Positions 23,268 through 32,782 of a DNA stretch of 57,206 nucleotides are shown piece by piece (positions within the stretch are counted from its first letter, which is position 1; each line of letters starts with the position of its first letter). The position numbers and the translations under genes were made by a program. The DNA is taken from assembly GCF_001096185.1 (NCBI RefSeq), contig NZ_CRPU01000006.1, positions 1-57,206 on the forward strand, read 5' to 3'. Origin of the DNA: Streptococcus pneumoniae (GTDB taxonomy: Bacteria; Bacillota; Bacilli; Lactobacillales; Streptococcaceae). The notes under the pieces were generated by a model that worked only from the letters and a program-made list of their open reading frames with translations, ran no database searches and was not told the origin of the DNA.

Positions 23268-23945
23268 ATGATTTCAAAGAGATTAGAATTGGTGGCTTCT
23301 TTTGTGCCACGGGGAGCCATTTTACTAGATGTGGGGAGTGACCATGCTTATCTGCCTATCGAGTTGATCGAAAGAGGACAAATTAAAAGTGCTATTGCGG
23401 GTGAGGTGGTGGAAGGTCCCTACCAGTCTGCGGTCAAAAATGTTGAGGCTCACGGCCTAAAGGAGAAAATCCAAGTCCGTTTAGCAAATGGCTTGGCAGC
23501 TTTTGAAGAGGCAGACCAAGTGTCTGTCATTACCATTGCTGGTATGGGTGGTCGTTTGATTGCTAGGATTTTAGAAGAAGGCTTGGACAAGCTAGCTAAT
23601 GTAGAACGATTGATCCTCCAGCCCAATAATCGTGAAGACGACTTGCGTATCTGGCTACAAGACCACGGTTTTCAGATTGTAGCTGAAAGCATCTTAGAAG
23701 AAGCTGGCAAGTTTTACGAGATTTTGGTGGTGGAAGCAGGACAAATGAAGTTATCAGCCAGCGATGTCCGCTTTGGTCCTTTCTTGTCCAAAGAGAACAG
23801 TCCAGTCTTTGTCCAAAAATGGCAAAAAGAAGTTGTTAAGCTAGAGTTTGCCCTCGGACAAATTCCTGAAAAAAATTTGGAAGAACGTCAAGTTCTAGTA
23901 GATAAAATTCAAACCATCAAGGAGGTGCTCCATGCTAGCAAGTGA
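23268..23945 (+). CDS. trmK: tRNA (adenine(22)-N1)-methyltransferase
   Basis: It has 225 residues. Class I SAM-dependent Rossmann fold: motif [18 protein letters not shown] (about 19-35), [12 protein letters not shown], motif [17 protein letters not shown] and LQPNNRE. The GMGG motif is typical of TrmK/YqfN, which methylates A22 in the D-loop region of several tRNAs. The ATG follows GTGAGAGAAA. An extended -10 (GTGGTATAAT, ending 23235) lies upstream. It overlaps the next gene by 14 bp. Confidence 0.92.
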   Translation: MISKRLELVASFVPRGAILLDVGSDHAYLPIELIERGQIKSAIAGEVVEGPYQSAVKNVEAHGLKEKIQVRLANGLAAFEEADQVSVITIAGMGGRLIARILEEGLDKLANVERLILQPNNREDDLRIWLQDHGFQIVAESILEEAGKFYEILVVEAGQMKLSASDVRFGPFLSKENSPVFVQKWQKEVVKLEFALGQIPEKNLEERQVLVDKIQTIKEVLHASK

Positions 23946-24729
23946 AGTAATCAGAGCTTATGAAGCCTTTTGCCCTCAGGAATTTTCCATGGAGGGAGAC
24001 AGTCGTGGCCTGCAAATTGGCACTTTGGACAAGGATATCCAAAGAGTCATGGTTGCTCTGGATATTCGTGAAGAAACGGTGGCTGAAGCTATTGAAAAGG
24101 GTGTGGATTTGATCATTGTCAAGCACGCGCCGATTTTCCGTTCCATCAAGGATTTGGTAGCTAGCCGTCCACAAAATCAGATTTACATTGATCTGATAAA
24201 GCATGATATCGCAGTTTATGTCAGCCATACCAATATTGACATCGTTGAAAATGGCCTCAATGATTGGTTCTGTCAGATGCTAGGTATCAAGGAAACGACT
24301 TATCTGCAGGAAACTGGCCCTGAACGTGGAATTGGACGTATTGGGAATATTCAGCCTCAGACATTTGGAGAATTGGCTCAACATGTCAAGCAAGTCTTTG
24401 GTCTAGATAGCCTTCGAATGGTGCATTATCAAGAGAATGACTTGCAGAAGCCTATTTCAAGAGTGGCCATCTGTGGTGGTAGCGGGCAGTCTTTCTATAA
24501 GGATGCTTTAGCTAAAGGAGCGGACGTCTATATCACTGGTGATATTTACTACCACACTGCCCAGGATATGTTGTCTGATGGCTTGCTAGCATTGGACCCA
24601 GGCCACTATATCGAAGTGCTTTTTGTGGAAAAAATCGCAGAGCTTCTTAATCAATGGAAAGAGGAAAAAGGCTGGACTATTGATATTGTACCTAGTCAAG
24701 CATCGACCAATCCTTTCCACCATATCTAG
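23932..24729 (+). CDS. NIF3-like dinuclear metal-binding protein (GTP cyclohydrolase 1 type 2 homologue)
   Basis: It has 265 residues. The metal-site motifs are [11 protein letters not shown] (HxP), [16 protein letters not shown] (HTNxD) and the late [10 protein letters not shown] (H and E). It lacks the inserted PII-like domain found in the longer Bacillus versions. Its role is uncertain; homologues have been tied to GTP cyclohydrolysis and protein repair. The AAGGAGGTGC site lies inside trmK, indicating coupled translation. The trmK-NIF3 pair is conserved in Firmicutes. Confidence 0.93.
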   Translation: MLASEVIRAYEAFCPQEFSMEGDSRGLQIGTLDKDIQRVMVALDIREETVAEAIEKGVDLIIVKHAPIFRSIKDLVASRPQNQIYIDLIKHDIAVYVSHTNIDIVENGLNDWFCQMLGIKETTYLQETGPERGIGRIGNIQPQTFGELAQHVKQVFGLDSLRMVHYQENDLQKPISRVAICGGSGQSFYKDALAKGADVYITGDIYYHTAQDMLSDGLLALDPGHYIEVLFVEKIAELLNQWKEEKGWTIDIVPSQASTNPFHHI

Positions 24730-24745
24730 TTAGAAAGTGAAAACA

Positions 24746-25849
24746 ATGAAAAAAGTTGCCATTATCGGAGCAGGGATTGTAGGTGCAACAGCTGCCTACT
24801 ACCTCTCTAAAGAAGCAGATTTAGAGGTGACCGTTTTTGACCATGGACAGGGTCAGGCAACCAAGGCAGCGGCGGGAATTATCAGTCCTTGGTTTTCCAA
24901 ACGCCGCAATAAAGCTTGGTACAAGATGGCGCGCTTAGGGGCAGACTTTTATGTGGATTTATTAGCTGATTTAGAGAAATCAGGGAAGGAAATTGACTTT
25001 TACCAGCGTTCGGGAGTCTTTCTCTTGAAAAAGGATGAATCCAAGTTGGAAGAACTCTATCAACTAGCCCTCCAGCGTAGAGAAGAATCTCCCTTGATAG
25101 GCCAGTTAGCCATTCTGAACCAAGCATCAGCTAATGAATTATTCCCTGGCTTGCAGGGATTTGATCGCTTGCTCTATGCTTCTGGTGGAGCGAGAGTAGA
25201 TGGTCAACTCTTAGTGACTCGTTTGCTAGAAGCCAGTCAGGTCAAGCTGGTCAAAGAAAAAGTGACTCTGACACCTTTAGCATCAGGCTACCAGATTGGT
25301 GAAGAGGTGTTTGATCAGGTTATTTTGGCGACGGGAGCTTGGTTGGGTCACATATTAGAACCCTTGGGTTATGATGTAGATGTTCGTCCTCAGAAAGGAC
25401 AACTCCGAGATTATCAGCTGGTCCAAGATATAGAATCATACCCTGTTGTTATGCCAGAAGGGGAGTGGGATTTGATTCCTTTTGCAGGTGGGAAATTGTC
25501 CCTAGGCGCTACTCATGAAAATGACATGGAATTTGATTTGACGGTAGATGAAACCTTACTCCAACAAATGGAGGAGGCAGCATTGCCTCACTATCCAGCC
25601 TTGGCTAAAGCGACTTCAAGAACTGAGCGTGTGGGAATTCGTGCCTATACCAGTGATTTCTCTCCTTTCTTTGGAGAGGTTCCAGAATTGTCAGGTGTCT
25701 ATGCAGCCAGTGGACTAGGTTCATCAGGCCTCACAACGGGTCCTATAATTGGTTACCACCTAGCTCAACTGATCCAAGGCAAGGAGTTGACCTTGGACCC
25801 TCTAAACTATCCAATTGAAAACTATGTCAAACGAGTAAAAAGCGAATAA
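24746..25849 (+). CDS. FAD-dependent D-amino-acid/glycine oxidase-like enzyme (DadA family)
   Basis: It has 367 residues. The N-terminal dinucleotide fold VAIIGAGIVGATAAYYL (GxGxxG) is followed by AAAGIISPWFSKRRN, GGARVDGQLLVTRL, VILATGAWLG and the FAD-closing segment YAASGLGSSGLTTGPIIG. It belongs to the DAO superfamily, oxidising an amine substrate with FAD. No signal peptide. The likely start is ATG 24746 (a GTG at 24737 is in frame). It probably ends the trmK-NIF3 operon (16-bp gap). Confidence 0.88.
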   Translation: MKKVAIIGAGIVGATAAYYLSKEADLEVTVFDHGQGQATKAAAGIISPWFSKRRNKAWYKMARLGADFYVDLLADLEKSGKEIDFYQRSGVFLLKKDESKLEELYQLALQRREESPLIGQLAILNQASANELFPGLQGFDRLLYASGGARVDGQLLVTRLLEASQVKLVKEKVTLTPLASGYQIGEEVFDQVILATGAWLGHILEPLGYDVDVRPQKGQLRDYQLVQDIESYPVVMPEGEWDLIPFAGGKLSLGATHENDMEFDLTVDETLLQQMEEAALPHYPALAKATSRTERVGIRAYTSDFSPFFGEVPELSGVYAASGLGSSGLTTGPIIGYHLAQLIQGKELTLDPLNYPIENYVKRVKSE

Positions 25850-25889
25850 GAATTTTACTGAAATTTTAGTCTCCCTTCTAGGATAGCAA

Positions 25890-25918
25890 ATGACATTCCC
25901 TATCAAAAATGGTAAAAT
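25890..25918 (+). promoter_or_regulatory. galE promoter
   Basis: ATGACA (25890-25895), 17 bp, TAAAAT (25913-25918) with TGG before it. The leader is short and carries GAGGAAAAAAG before the ATG. Confidence 0.7.
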
Positions 25919-25951
25919 AAGAAAAAATGATCCGAGAATCGAGGAAAAAAG

Positions 25952-26971
25952 ATGCAAGAAAAGATTTTGGTAACGGGTGGAGCAGGTTTTATCGGAACCC
26001 ACACTGTTATTGAGTTGATCCAAGCAGGTCATCAGGTTGTTGTGGTGGATAACCTTGTCAACAGCAATCGCAAAAGTTTAGAAGTTGTTGAGAGAATTAC
26101 AGGAGTTGAAATTCCGTTTTATGAGGCTGATATCCGTGATACAGATACTCTTTGTGACATTTTCAAACAAGAAGAACCAACAGGGGTCATTCACTTTGCT
26201 GGCTTGAAGGCTGTTGGCGAATCAACACGTATCCCTCTTGCCTACTATGACAACAATATTGCTGGAACTGTTAGTCTTTTGAAGGTCATGGAAGAAAACA
26301 ACTGTAAAAATATCATTTTCAGTTCTTCTGCGACAGTTTACGGAGATCCTCATACCGTGCCAATCTTGGAAGATTTCCCACTTTCAGTGACCAACCCATA
26401 TGGCCGCACTAAGCTTATGCTAGAGGAAATTTTGACAGATATCTACAAGGCAGACTCAGAATGGAATGTGGTCTTGCTTCGTTACTTTAACCCAATCGGA
26501 GCCCATGAGAGTGGTGATTTGGGAGAAAATCCAAACGGTATTCCAAACAATCTCTTGCCATATGTGACTCAAGTAGCCGTTGGAAAATTAGAGCAAGTGC
26601 AAGTATTTGGAGACGATTACGATACGGAAGACGGAACTGGTGTTCGTGACTATATCCACGTTGTTGACTTGGCTAAAGGTCACGTTGCAGCTCTGAAAAA
26701 AATCCAAAAAGGTTCAGGTCTAAACGTTTATAACCTTGGAACAGGTAAAGGCTACTCAGTTCTTGAAATTATCCAAAATATGGAAAAAGCAGTGGGACGC
26801 CCAATTCCTTACCGCATCGTAGACCGTCGCCCAGGGGATATCGCAGCCTGTTATTCAGATCCTGCAAAAGCCAAAGCAGAACTGGGCTGGGAAGCAGAAT
26901 TAGGTATCACCCAAATGTGTGAAGACGCATGGCGTTGGCAAAGCAAGCATCCAAATGGATTTGAAGACTAA
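25952..26971 (+). CDS. galE: UDP-glucose 4-epimerase
   Basis: It has 339 residues, the standard size. It interconverts UDP-glucose and UDP-galactose with bound NAD. Motifs: VTGGAGFIGTHTVIEL (NAD site, GxxGxxG), FSSSATVYG (catalytic Ser/Thr), NPYGRTKLMLE (YxxxK), and DYIHVVDLAKGH. The C-terminal ELGWEAELGI is typical. The product feeds capsule, teichoic acid and glycan synthesis. The glycosyltransferase gene begins 1 bp after its stop. Confidence 0.97.
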   Translation: MQEKILVTGGAGFIGTHTVIELIQAGHQVVVVDNLVNSNRKSLEVVERITGVEIPFYEADIRDTDTLCDIFKQEEPTGVIHFAGLKAVGESTRIPLAYYDNNIAGTVSLLKVMEENNCKNIIFSSSATVYGDPHTVPILEDFPLSVTNPYGRTKLMLEEILTDIYKADSEWNVVLLRYFNPIGAHESGDLGENPNGIPNNLLPYVTQVAVGKLEQVQVFGDDYDTEDGTGVRDYIHVVDLAKGHVAALKKIQKGSGLNVYNLGTGKGYSVLEIIQNMEKAVGRPIPYRIVDRRPGDIAACYSDPAKAKAELGWEAELGITQMCEDAWRWQSKHPNGFED

Positions 26972-26972
26972 G

Positions 26973-27938
26973 ATGGTGATATCAATCATTGTCCCCTGTT
27001 TAAACGAAGAGGAAGTACTTCCTCTTTTTTATCAGGCTTTGGAAGCTTTACTTCCTGACTTGGAAACAGAAATTGAGTATGTCTTTGTCGAGGATGGATC
27101 AAGCGATGGAACCTTGGAACTCTTAAAGGTCTATCGGGAACAAAATCCGGCAGTACATTATATTTCTTTCTCACGAAATTTTGGTAAAGAAGCAGCACTG
27201 TATGCAGGTTTACAATATGCGACAGGAGATCTGGTGGTGGTGATGGATGCAGATCTCCAGGATCCTCCTAGTATGTTGCTAGAGATGAAAAATTTACTAG
27301 ACCAAAATGCAGACTTGGACTGCGTAGGAACACGGAGAACTAGTCGGGAGGGAGAACCCTTCTTTCGCAGTTTCTGTGCTAATCTCTTTTACCGCCTCAT
27401 GCAAAAAATTAGCCCAGTAGCCTTGCCCTCAGGTGTTCGTGATTTTCGTATGATGAGACGGTCTGTAGTCGATGCTATTTTAAGTTTGACCGAGTCCAAT
27501 CGTTTTTCTAAGGGACTCTTTGCCTGGGTCGGCTTTAAAACCCACTATCTGGACTATCCAAATGTCGAAAGGCAGGCTGGCAAGACCAGTTGGAGTTTTA
27601 GGAAACTCTTTTTCTACTCCATTGAAGGGATTGTTAATTTTTCAGATTTTCCCTTGATTATCGCCTTTGTGGCTGGTCTCCTATCTTGTTTTATTTCTCT
27701 ACTGATGACCTTTTTTGTTGTGGTTCGGACTCTCATTTTGGGCAATCCGACATCAGGTTGGACCTCTCTGATGGCTGTTATTCTCTTCCTTGGAGGAATC
27801 CAACTCTTGACCATTGGGATTCTCGGTAAGTACATCAGTAAAATTTATTTAGAGACTAAAAAAAGACCACTTTATCTGATCAAAGAAAAAAGTGACCTTC
27901 CTGATTTTACAGAAAAAAATAGAGAGAAAAGACTATAA
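26973..27938 (+). CDS. GtrB/DPM1-like family 2 glycosyltransferase
   Basis: It has 321 residues. The GT2 domain (1-220) has IIVPCLNEEEVLPLFY, VEDGSSDGT, VVMDADLQDPP (DxD) and SNRFSKGLFAWVGF. Two C-terminal membrane spans follow (about 230-255 and 265-290). This architecture fits transfer of a hexose from UDP- or GDP-sugar to undecaprenyl phosphate, giving a lipid-linked donor for cell-surface decoration. It is translationally tied to galE, so UDP-Gal or UDP-Glc is a reasonable donor. The start at 26973 was chosen because the upstream in-frame extension lies in galE. Confidence 0.9.
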   Translation: MVISIIVPCLNEEEVLPLFYQALEALLPDLETEIEYVFVEDGSSDGTLELLKVYREQNPAVHYISFSRNFGKEAALYAGLQYATGDLVVVMDADLQDPPSMLLEMKNLLDQNADLDCVGTRRTSREGEPFFRSFCANLFYRLMQKISPVALPSGVRDFRMMRRSVVDAILSLTESNRFSKGLFAWVGFKTHYLDYPNVERQAGKTSWSFRKLFFYSIEGIVNFSDFPLIIAFVAGLLSCFISLLMTFFVVVRTLILGNPTSGWTSLMAVILFLGGIQLLTIGILGKYISKIYLETKKRPLYLIKEKSDLPDFTEKNREKRL

Positions 27939-27988
27939 TTTTACATGGAAATGTGCTAAACTAGAGGGAGTAGATTATCGCCATTGAT

Positions 27989-28201
27989 TTAGGCTTCCTG
28001 GTTTCTGATCAGGGCGCGAGTTGGGCAATTTTTAACAGCCTCTAAGACATCCTGACTAGGAGAAATTTCTTTTTCCAGTTGGTCAGGATCATCGTAAAAA
28101 CGCACGATTCCATTATCGTGGTAATCAAATAAATCAGAATAAGTTTGGCAAAGCCCACAGGCGATACATCGTTCAGGTATAAGTGTGATTTTCATGTTCA
28201 T
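27989..28201 (-). CDS. 4Fe-4S ferredoxin
   Basis: It has 70 residues. CIACGLC near the N-terminus and CPTRAL near the C-terminus give the C-x2-C-x2-C...C-P cluster set of a single [4Fe-4S] ferredoxin. Electron carrier with unknown partners. There is no ribosome binding site before ATG 28201, and the promoter -10 (TACAAT, 28213-28208) ends only 6 bases from the ATG, pointing to a leaderless mRNA. It is divergent from the LysM-like gene. Confidence 0.9.
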   Translation of the reverse strand: MNMKITLIPERCIACGLCQTYSDLFDYHDNGIVRFYDDPDQLEKEISPSQDVLEAVKNCPTRALIRNQEA

Positions 28202-28207
28202 ATTTAT

Positions 28208-28236
28208 ATTGTAATAAGAAAAGTAAAAAAAAACAA
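28208..28236 (-). promoter_or_regulatory. Promoter abutting the ferredoxin start
   Basis: Minus strand TTGTTT (28236-28231), 17 bp, TACAAT (28213-28208). The expected start is 28201-28202, the first base of the coding region. Confidence 0.55.
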
Positions 28237-28246
28237 GGAGTAGGGT

Positions 28247-28723
28247 ATGGAAAAAGAACCGTGGCAAGAAGATATTTATGATAAAGAAGAATCAAGAGCA
28301 GAGCGTCGGCATCGAAACCACGGAGGGGCTGATAGGATGGCCAATCGTGTCTTGACGATTCTAGCTAGTATTTTCTTTGTAATTGTGGTGGTGATGGTCA
28401 TCGTTCTCATCTATCTATCATCGGGGGGGAGTAATCGCACAGCAGCCTTAAAAGACTTTCACGATTCAGATGCAAGTGTAGTACAAGTCTCATCTTCAAG
28501 CAGTTCCCAGCCTGAGCAGAGTTCAGAGCTAGAATCTACTTCTAGTAGTTCAGAAGAAGATACTAATCCTGAAGGAACGATTAAAGTTCTCGCAGGAGAA
28601 GGGGAAGCAGCTATTGCCGCTCGTGCAGGAATCTCCATTGCTCAGTTAGAGGCCTTGAATCCTGGGCACATGGCTACAGGGTCTTGGTTTGCTAATCCAG
28701 GTGATGTTATAAAAATAAAATAG
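28247..28723 (+). CDS. Membrane-anchored LysM-like surface protein (SAG1386/EF1546 family)
   Basis: It has 158 residues: a charged cytoplasmic N-terminus ([20 protein letters not shown]), one membrane span (about 36-60), a long Ser-rich linker, and a C-terminal LysM-like domain ([18 protein letters not shown]...NPGDVIKIK). A type II membrane protein with a wall-facing domain; LysM-like folds bind peptidoglycan. The gene precedes cmk by 8 bp, an arrangement conserved in streptococci and enterococci. Its role is not established. Confidence 0.85.
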   Translation: MEKEPWQEDIYDKEESRAERRHRNHGGADRMANRVLTILASIFFVIVVVMVIVLIYLSSGGSNRTAALKDFHDSDASVVQVSSSSSSQPEQSSELESTSSSSEEDTNPEGTIKVLAGEGEAAIAARAGISIAQLEALNPGHMATGSWFANPGDVIKIK

Positions 28724-28731
28724 GAGCCGAT

Positions 28732-29403
28732 ATGAAAACAATTCAAATTGCTATTGACGGCCCTGCTTCAAGTGGTAAGAGTACGGTCGCAAAGATTATT
28801 GCCAAGGATTTTGGATACACCTACCTAGATACAGGTGCCATGTATCGCGCAGCGACCTATATGGCTCTTAAGAACCAGTTAGGAGTAGAAGAAGTTGAAG
28901 CACTTCTAGCCTTGTTGGCCCAGCATCCAATTAGTTTTGGACGTTCAGAAACTGGAGAGCAGCTTGTCTTTGTAGGAGATGTGGATATTACCCATCCTAT
29001 CCGTGAAAATGAAGTGACCAATCATGTTTCAGCTATTGCGGCAATTCCTCAAGTACGTGAGAAACTAGTTTCTCTCCAACAAGAAATTGCCCAGCAAGGC
29101 GGTATTGTTATGGACGGCCGCGATATTGGAACTGTTGTATTGCCACAAGCAGAATTAAAAATTTTCCTAGTAGCTTCTGTTGATGAGAGAGCAGAGCGTC
29201 GTTACAAGGAAAATATTGCCAAGGGAATTGAAACAGACCTTGAAACTTTAAAAGAGGAAATTGCTGCGCGTGACTACAAGGATAGTCATCGTGAGACTTC
29301 GCCTCTTAAACAAGCAGAGGATGCAGTTTACCTTGATACAACTGGTTTGAACATTCAAGAAGTAGTTGAAAAAATCAAAGCAGAAGCTGAAAAAAGAATG
29401 TAA
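28732..29403 (+). CDS. cmk: Cytidylate kinase
   Basis: It has 223 residues. It phosphorylates CMP and dCMP using ATP, in pyrimidine salvage and RNA turnover. Walker A-type loop [14 protein letters not shown] (about 8-20), [23 protein letters not shown] (NMP-binding DGRDIGT) and [12 protein letters not shown] (lid). The length is normal. It is co-transcribed with the upstream LysM-like gene and followed by a terminator. Confidence 0.97.
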   Translation: MKTIQIAIDGPASSGKSTVAKIIAKDFGYTYLDTGAMYRAATYMALKNQLGVEEVEALLALLAQHPISFGRSETGEQLVFVGDVDITHPIRENEVTNHVSAIAAIPQVREKLVSLQQEIAQQGGIVMDGRDIGTVVLPQAELKIFLVASVDERAERRYKENIAKGIETDLETLKEEIAARDYKDSHRETSPLKQAEDAVYLDTTGLNIQEVVEKIKAEAEKRM

Positions 29404-29410
29404 ATGTAGA

Positions 29411-29439
29411 AAAGCCGATAGATGGATATCGGTTTTTTT
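29411..29439 (+). terminator. cmk terminator
   Basis: AAAGCCGATA pairs with TATCGGTTTT around GATGGA, followed by TTTC. Confidence 0.8.
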
Positions 29440-29445
29440 CTAAAT

Positions 29446-29474
29446 TTGTCAAAATGCTGATTTTAGGGTATAAT
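29446..29474 (+). promoter_or_regulatory. phnA promoter
   Basis: TTGTCA (29446-29451), 17-bp spacer, TATAAT (29469-29474). Near-consensus. Confidence 0.82.
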
Positions 29475-29533
29475 AGTTGCTGTTCGAGAAATTTTGATTT
29501 TCAAAGAATAGTGAATGATGATAAGGAGAAACC

Positions 29534-29872
29534 ATGAACAACCTACCAAATTGTCCAAAATGTAACTCAGAGTATGTCTACGAAGACGGTGCCCTACTGG
29601 TTTGCCCAGAGTGTGCTTATGAGTGGAATCCTGCTGAAGTTACAGAAGTAGAAGAGGGTCTTGTTGCTATTGATGCCAACGGAAATAAATTGGCTGATGG
29701 TGATACAGTAACTCTCATCAAGGACTTGAAAGTAAAAGGTGCGCCAAAAGATTTGAAACAAGGGACGCGCGTGAAAAATATCCGCATCGTAGAAGGCGAC
29801 CACAATATCGACTGTAAGATTGATGGCTTCGGTGCCATGAAACTCAAATCAGAGTTTGTGAAGAAGATTTAA
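29534..29872 (+). CDS. phnA: PhnA/YjdM zinc-ribbon protein
   Basis: It has 112 residues. The N-terminal zinc ribbon has [21 protein letters not shown] (C-x2-C...C-x2-C; the outer Cys are about residues 7 and 27), followed by the PhnA SH3-like domain with [20 protein letters not shown] and [14 protein letters not shown]. Despite the name, no phosphonate activity is assured for this family. It is 2 bp from the next gene, so they share a transcript. Confidence 0.93.
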   Translation: MNNLPNCPKCNSEYVYEDGALLVCPECAYEWNPAEVTEVEEGLVAIDANGNKLADGDTVTLIKDLKVKGAPKDLKQGTRVKNIRIVEGDHNIDCKIDGFGAMKLKSEFVKKI

Positions 29873-29874
29873 GT

Positions 29875-30504
29875 ATGTCAAAACACTATAAACTTGTATT
29901 TTATAGCCGTATCTTCTTGTTTCTAGCGGCTTTTACGGGAGTTTATCTTGAAATTACCAAACATGGTGGTTTTGGGATGCTTCTCTATTACACGGTTCTG
30001 TCCAACCTCTTGGTAACTATTTTTACTCTTTATCTTCTAAAGGTTATGAGCCGTGTAGGTGAAAACTGGCAAAGACCAAGTCTCTTGCGCTTAAAAGGTG
30101 GGGTCACCATGAGTATCATGATTACCTGTGTGATTTACCATTTCCTCTTAGCACCTATTGCGACTAATTTCTATACTCTAGAAAATTTCCTTTGCCACTA
30201 TATCGTTCCCCTCTGGTTTTTCGCAGATACCCTCTTTTTTGACAAACAGGGTCAATACAAGATTTGGGATCCAATTGTGTGGACGATTTTACCCTTGCTG
30301 TATATGATTTTTGCTCTCTTTAATGGTTGGGTTTTAAAACTCAATATTCCAAATGCCAAGGATAATCCTTTCCCTTACTTCTTTTTGAATGTGAACAAGG
30401 GTTGGGATGTCGTGTTCAAGTGGTGTCTGATTATCTTTGTTGCCTATATGGTAGCCGGATTTATTTTCTACTTTATCAAGCAAATCAAGAGAAAGTCATC
30501 CTAA
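29875..30504 (+). CDS. Pr6Pr-family membrane protein
   Basis: It has 209 residues and about six spans, beginning near residues 8-25 and 35-55, with a pair of His in the middle (VIYHFLLAP and FLCHYIVPLWFFAD). The WxxxNGW pattern is FALFNGWVLKLN. Pr6Pr/FAR-17a-like integral proteins are known but not well characterised in streptococci; hydrolase activity on lipids has been proposed for eukaryotic relatives. ATG begins 3 bp after the phnA stop. Confidence 0.78.
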   Translation: MSKHYKLVFYSRIFLFLAAFTGVYLEITKHGGFGMLLYYTVLSNLLVTIFTLYLLKVMSRVGENWQRPSLLRLKGGVTMSIMITCVIYHFLLAPIATNFYTLENFLCHYIVPLWFFADTLFFDKQGQYKIWDPIVWTILPLLYMIFALFNGWVLKLNIPNAKDNPFPYFFLNVNKGWDVVFKWCLIIFVAYMVAGFIFYFIKQIKRKSS

Positions 30505-30656
30505 TACTCTTCGAAAATAAAATTCAAACCACGTCAGTTTCGCCTTGCCGTATGTATGGTTACTGACTTCGTCAGTTTCATCTACAACCTCAAAGCAGTG
30601 CTTTGAGCAACCTGCGGCTAGCTTCCTATTTTGCTCTTTGATTTTCATTGAGTATA
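30503..30656 (+). repeat. BOX element, A-B-C, forward
   Basis: TAATACTCTTCGAAAAT (boxA start), CAAACCACGTCAG, GTTACTGACTTCGTCAG (boxB) with CTCAAAGCAGTGCTTTGAGCA, and boxC CCTGCGGCTAGCTTCCTA...CATTGAGTATA. A full-length single-B BOX, placed directly on the stop codon of the Pr6Pr gene. Confidence 0.93.
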
Positions 30657-30683
30657 AGATACAAGGGATTCATTTTCTAGTTT

Positions 30684-30722
30684 AAGAAGGAGTCTACAAT
30701 CCAATGAGACTTCTTCTTTTCT
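30684..30722 (+). terminator. Terminator between the BOX and the MFS gene
   Basis: AAGAAGGAGTCT (30684-30695) with AGACTTCTTCTT (30707-30718), one G-T pair, 11-nt loop, then TTTCTTG. Confidence 0.75.
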
Positions 30723-30781
30723 TGCTTATTTGCTAACTATCAAAAAAGTAGAAGATTAAGAGAAATATAGAAAGAGATTTC

Positions 30782-31933
30782 ATGAAACAATTTTTAGAAC
30801 GGGCCAGTATTTTGGCTCTCTCCCTCGTTTTGATTACCTCCTTTTCCATCTCGAGTGCTCTGCCAGCCATGTTTGACTATTATCAAGGTTATCCTAAGGA
30901 ACAAATTGAGCTCTTGGCGAGCTTGCCATCTTTTGGGATCATGATGATGTTACTGCTAAATGGTTTCTTAGAAAAAATATTTCCTGAGCGCTTACAGATT
31001 AGTTTGGGCTTGCTGATTTTATCACTGAGTGGGACGGCTCCCTTTTGGTACCAAGCTTATCCTTTTGTCTTTGGAACACGGATTTTCTTTGGTTTGGGTC
31101 TTGGGATGATCAATGCCAAGGCCATTTCTATTATCAGTGAACGCTATCAAGGAAAAACACGAATTCAGATGCTAGGGCTACGTGGTTCTGCAGAGGTCGT
31201 TGGGGCTTCTCTCATTACCTTGGCAGTTGGCCAATTGTTGGCCTTCGGTTGGACAGCTACTTTCTTAGCCTATAGTGCTGGATTTTTGGTACTGATCCTT
31301 TATCTGCTCTTTGTCCCTTATGGAAAAGAAAAGAAAGAAGTCAAGAAAAAAGCGAAGGAAGCAAGTCGCTTAACTCGAGAAATGAAAGGCTTGATTTTTA
31401 CCCTAGCTATTGAAGCGGCAGTTGTAGTTTGTACCAATACGGCTATTACCATCCGTATTCCAAGCTTGATGGTGGAAAGAGGACTTGGAGATGCCCAGTT
31501 ATCTAGTTTTGTTCTTAGTGTCATGCAGTTAATCGGGATTGTAGCTGGAGTGAGTTTTTCTTTCCTGATTTCTATCTTTAAAGAGGAACTGCTCCTCTGG
31601 TCTGGTATTACCTTCGGCTTAGGGCAAATCGTGATTGCCCTGTCTCCATCCTTGTGGGTGGTAGTGGCAGGAAGCATTCTGGCTGGTTTTGCCTACAGTG
31701 TAGCCTTGACGACGGTCTTTCAACTTGTCTCTGAACGAATTCCAGCTAAACTCCTCAATCAAGCAACTTCATTTGCCGTATTAGGATGTAGTTTCGGAGC
31801 CTTTACGACCCCATTTGTTCTAGGTGCAATTGGCTTACTAACTCACAATGGGATGTTGGTCTTTGCCATCTTAGGATTCTGGTTGATTGTCACCTCTATC
31901 TTTGTCATGTACTTACTTCAGAAGAGAGCTTAG
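30782..31933 (+). CDS. MFS transporter, CynX/NimT-like
   Basis: It has 383 residues and about twelve spans arranged as two six-span halves around a basic loop (FVPYGKEKKEVKKKAKEASR, about 180-200). The N-terminal half has GLGLGMINAKAISII (motif near TM4/5). It resembles CynX-type permeases of cyanate and nitroimidazole families. The substrate is unknown. It probably extrudes or imports a small organic anion. It stands alone with its own weak leader (AAAGAGATTTC before ATG). Confidence 0.82.
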   Translation: MKQFLERASILALSLVLITSFSISSALPAMFDYYQGYPKEQIELLASLPSFGIMMMLLLNGFLEKIFPERLQISLGLLILSLSGTAPFWYQAYPFVFGTRIFFGLGLGMINAKAISIISERYQGKTRIQMLGLRGSAEVVGASLITLAVGQLLAFGWTATFLAYSAGFLVLILYLLFVPYGKEKKEVKKKAKEASRLTREMKGLIFTLAIEAAVVVCTNTAITIRIPSLMVERGLGDAQLSSFVLSVMQLIGIVAGVSFSFLISIFKEELLLWSGITFGLGQIVIALSPSLWVVVAGSILAGFAYSVALTTVFQLVSERIPAKLLNQATSFAVLGCSFGAFTTPFVLGAIGLLTHNGMLVFAILGFWLIVTSIFVMYLLQKRA

Positions 31934-31996
31934 GATTAAATTCCTAAGTTTTTCTTTTGGGAAATATTGTACCCAGACACTATTTGATTTAGGACC

Positions 31997-32025
31997 TTGT
32001 TTACAGACTAATTTCTTGATAAAAT
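31997..32025 (+). promoter_or_regulatory. Promoter abutting the truA start
   Basis: TTGTTT (31997-32002), 17 bp, TAAAAT (32020-32025), preceded by TGA. It ends 7 bases before ATG 32033, so the mRNA start should coincide with the start codon. Confidence 0.6.
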
Positions 32026-32032
32026 AGAAGTT

Positions 32033-32782
32033 ATGACGAGATATAAAGCAACTATTTCCTATGATGGTTATGCCTTTGCTGGTTTTCAGCGCCAGCCTCA
32101 TGCGCGTAGTGTTCAGGAAGAAATTGAAAAAACCTTGACAAGATTGAATAAGGGGCAAGCCATTACTGTTCACGGTGCTGGTAGGACAGATAGTGGGGTT
32201 CATGCCCTGGGACAGGTGCTTCATTTTGACCTGCCTTATCAAATGGATGAGGAAAAGCTCCGTTTTGCTTTGGACACCCAGTCCCCTGAAGATATCGATG
32301 TGATTTCGATTGAGCTTGTGGCGGATGATTTTCATTGCCGTTATGCCAAACATAGCAAGACCTATGAGTTTATCGTAGACAGGGGCCGTCCCAAAAATCC
32401 GATGCGCCGTCACTATGCCACCCACTTTCCCTACCAACTCGATGTGGAACGCATGCAGATTGCAATCAAAAAGCTAGAGGGAACCCACGATTTCACAGGC
32501 TTTACAGCCTCTGGAACCAGTGTGGAGGATAAGGTTCGCACCATTACAGAAGCTAGTTTAACAGTTGATGAGACAGGCCAGTTTTTGACCTTTACCTTTT
32601 CAGGAAATGGTTTCTTGTATAAGCAGATTCGCAATATGGTGGGGACGCTACTCAAAATTGGCAATAACCGCATGACAGTAGAGCAGATTGACCTCATCTT
32701 GGAGAAAAAGGACAGGCAGCTTGCAGGTCCCACTGCAGCACCAAATGGTTTATATTTAAAGGAGATTCGTTATGAAGAATAA
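32033..32782 (+). CDS. truA: tRNA pseudouridine(38-40) synthase
   Basis: It has 249 residues. It isomerises uridines 38-40 in the anticodon arm. The catalytic Asp is in [15 protein letters not shown] (about residue 52). Other signatures: [13 protein letters not shown] at the start, [26 protein letters not shown] near 200, and [10 protein letters not shown] at the end. The promoter lies at the start codon, and no Shine-Dalgarno is visible. It overlaps the kinase gene by 11 bp. Confidence 0.96.
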   Translation: MTRYKATISYDGYAFAGFQRQPHARSVQEEIEKTLTRLNKGQAITVHGAGRTDSGVHALGQVLHFDLPYQMDEEKLRFALDTQSPEDIDVISIELVADDFHCRYAKHSKTYEFIVDRGRPKNPMRRHYATHFPYQLDVERMQIAIKKLEGTHDFTGFTASGTSVEDKVRTITEASLTVDETGQFLTFTFSGNGFLYKQIRNMVGTLLKIGNNRMTVEQIDLILEKKDRQLAGPTAAPNGLYLKEIRYEE

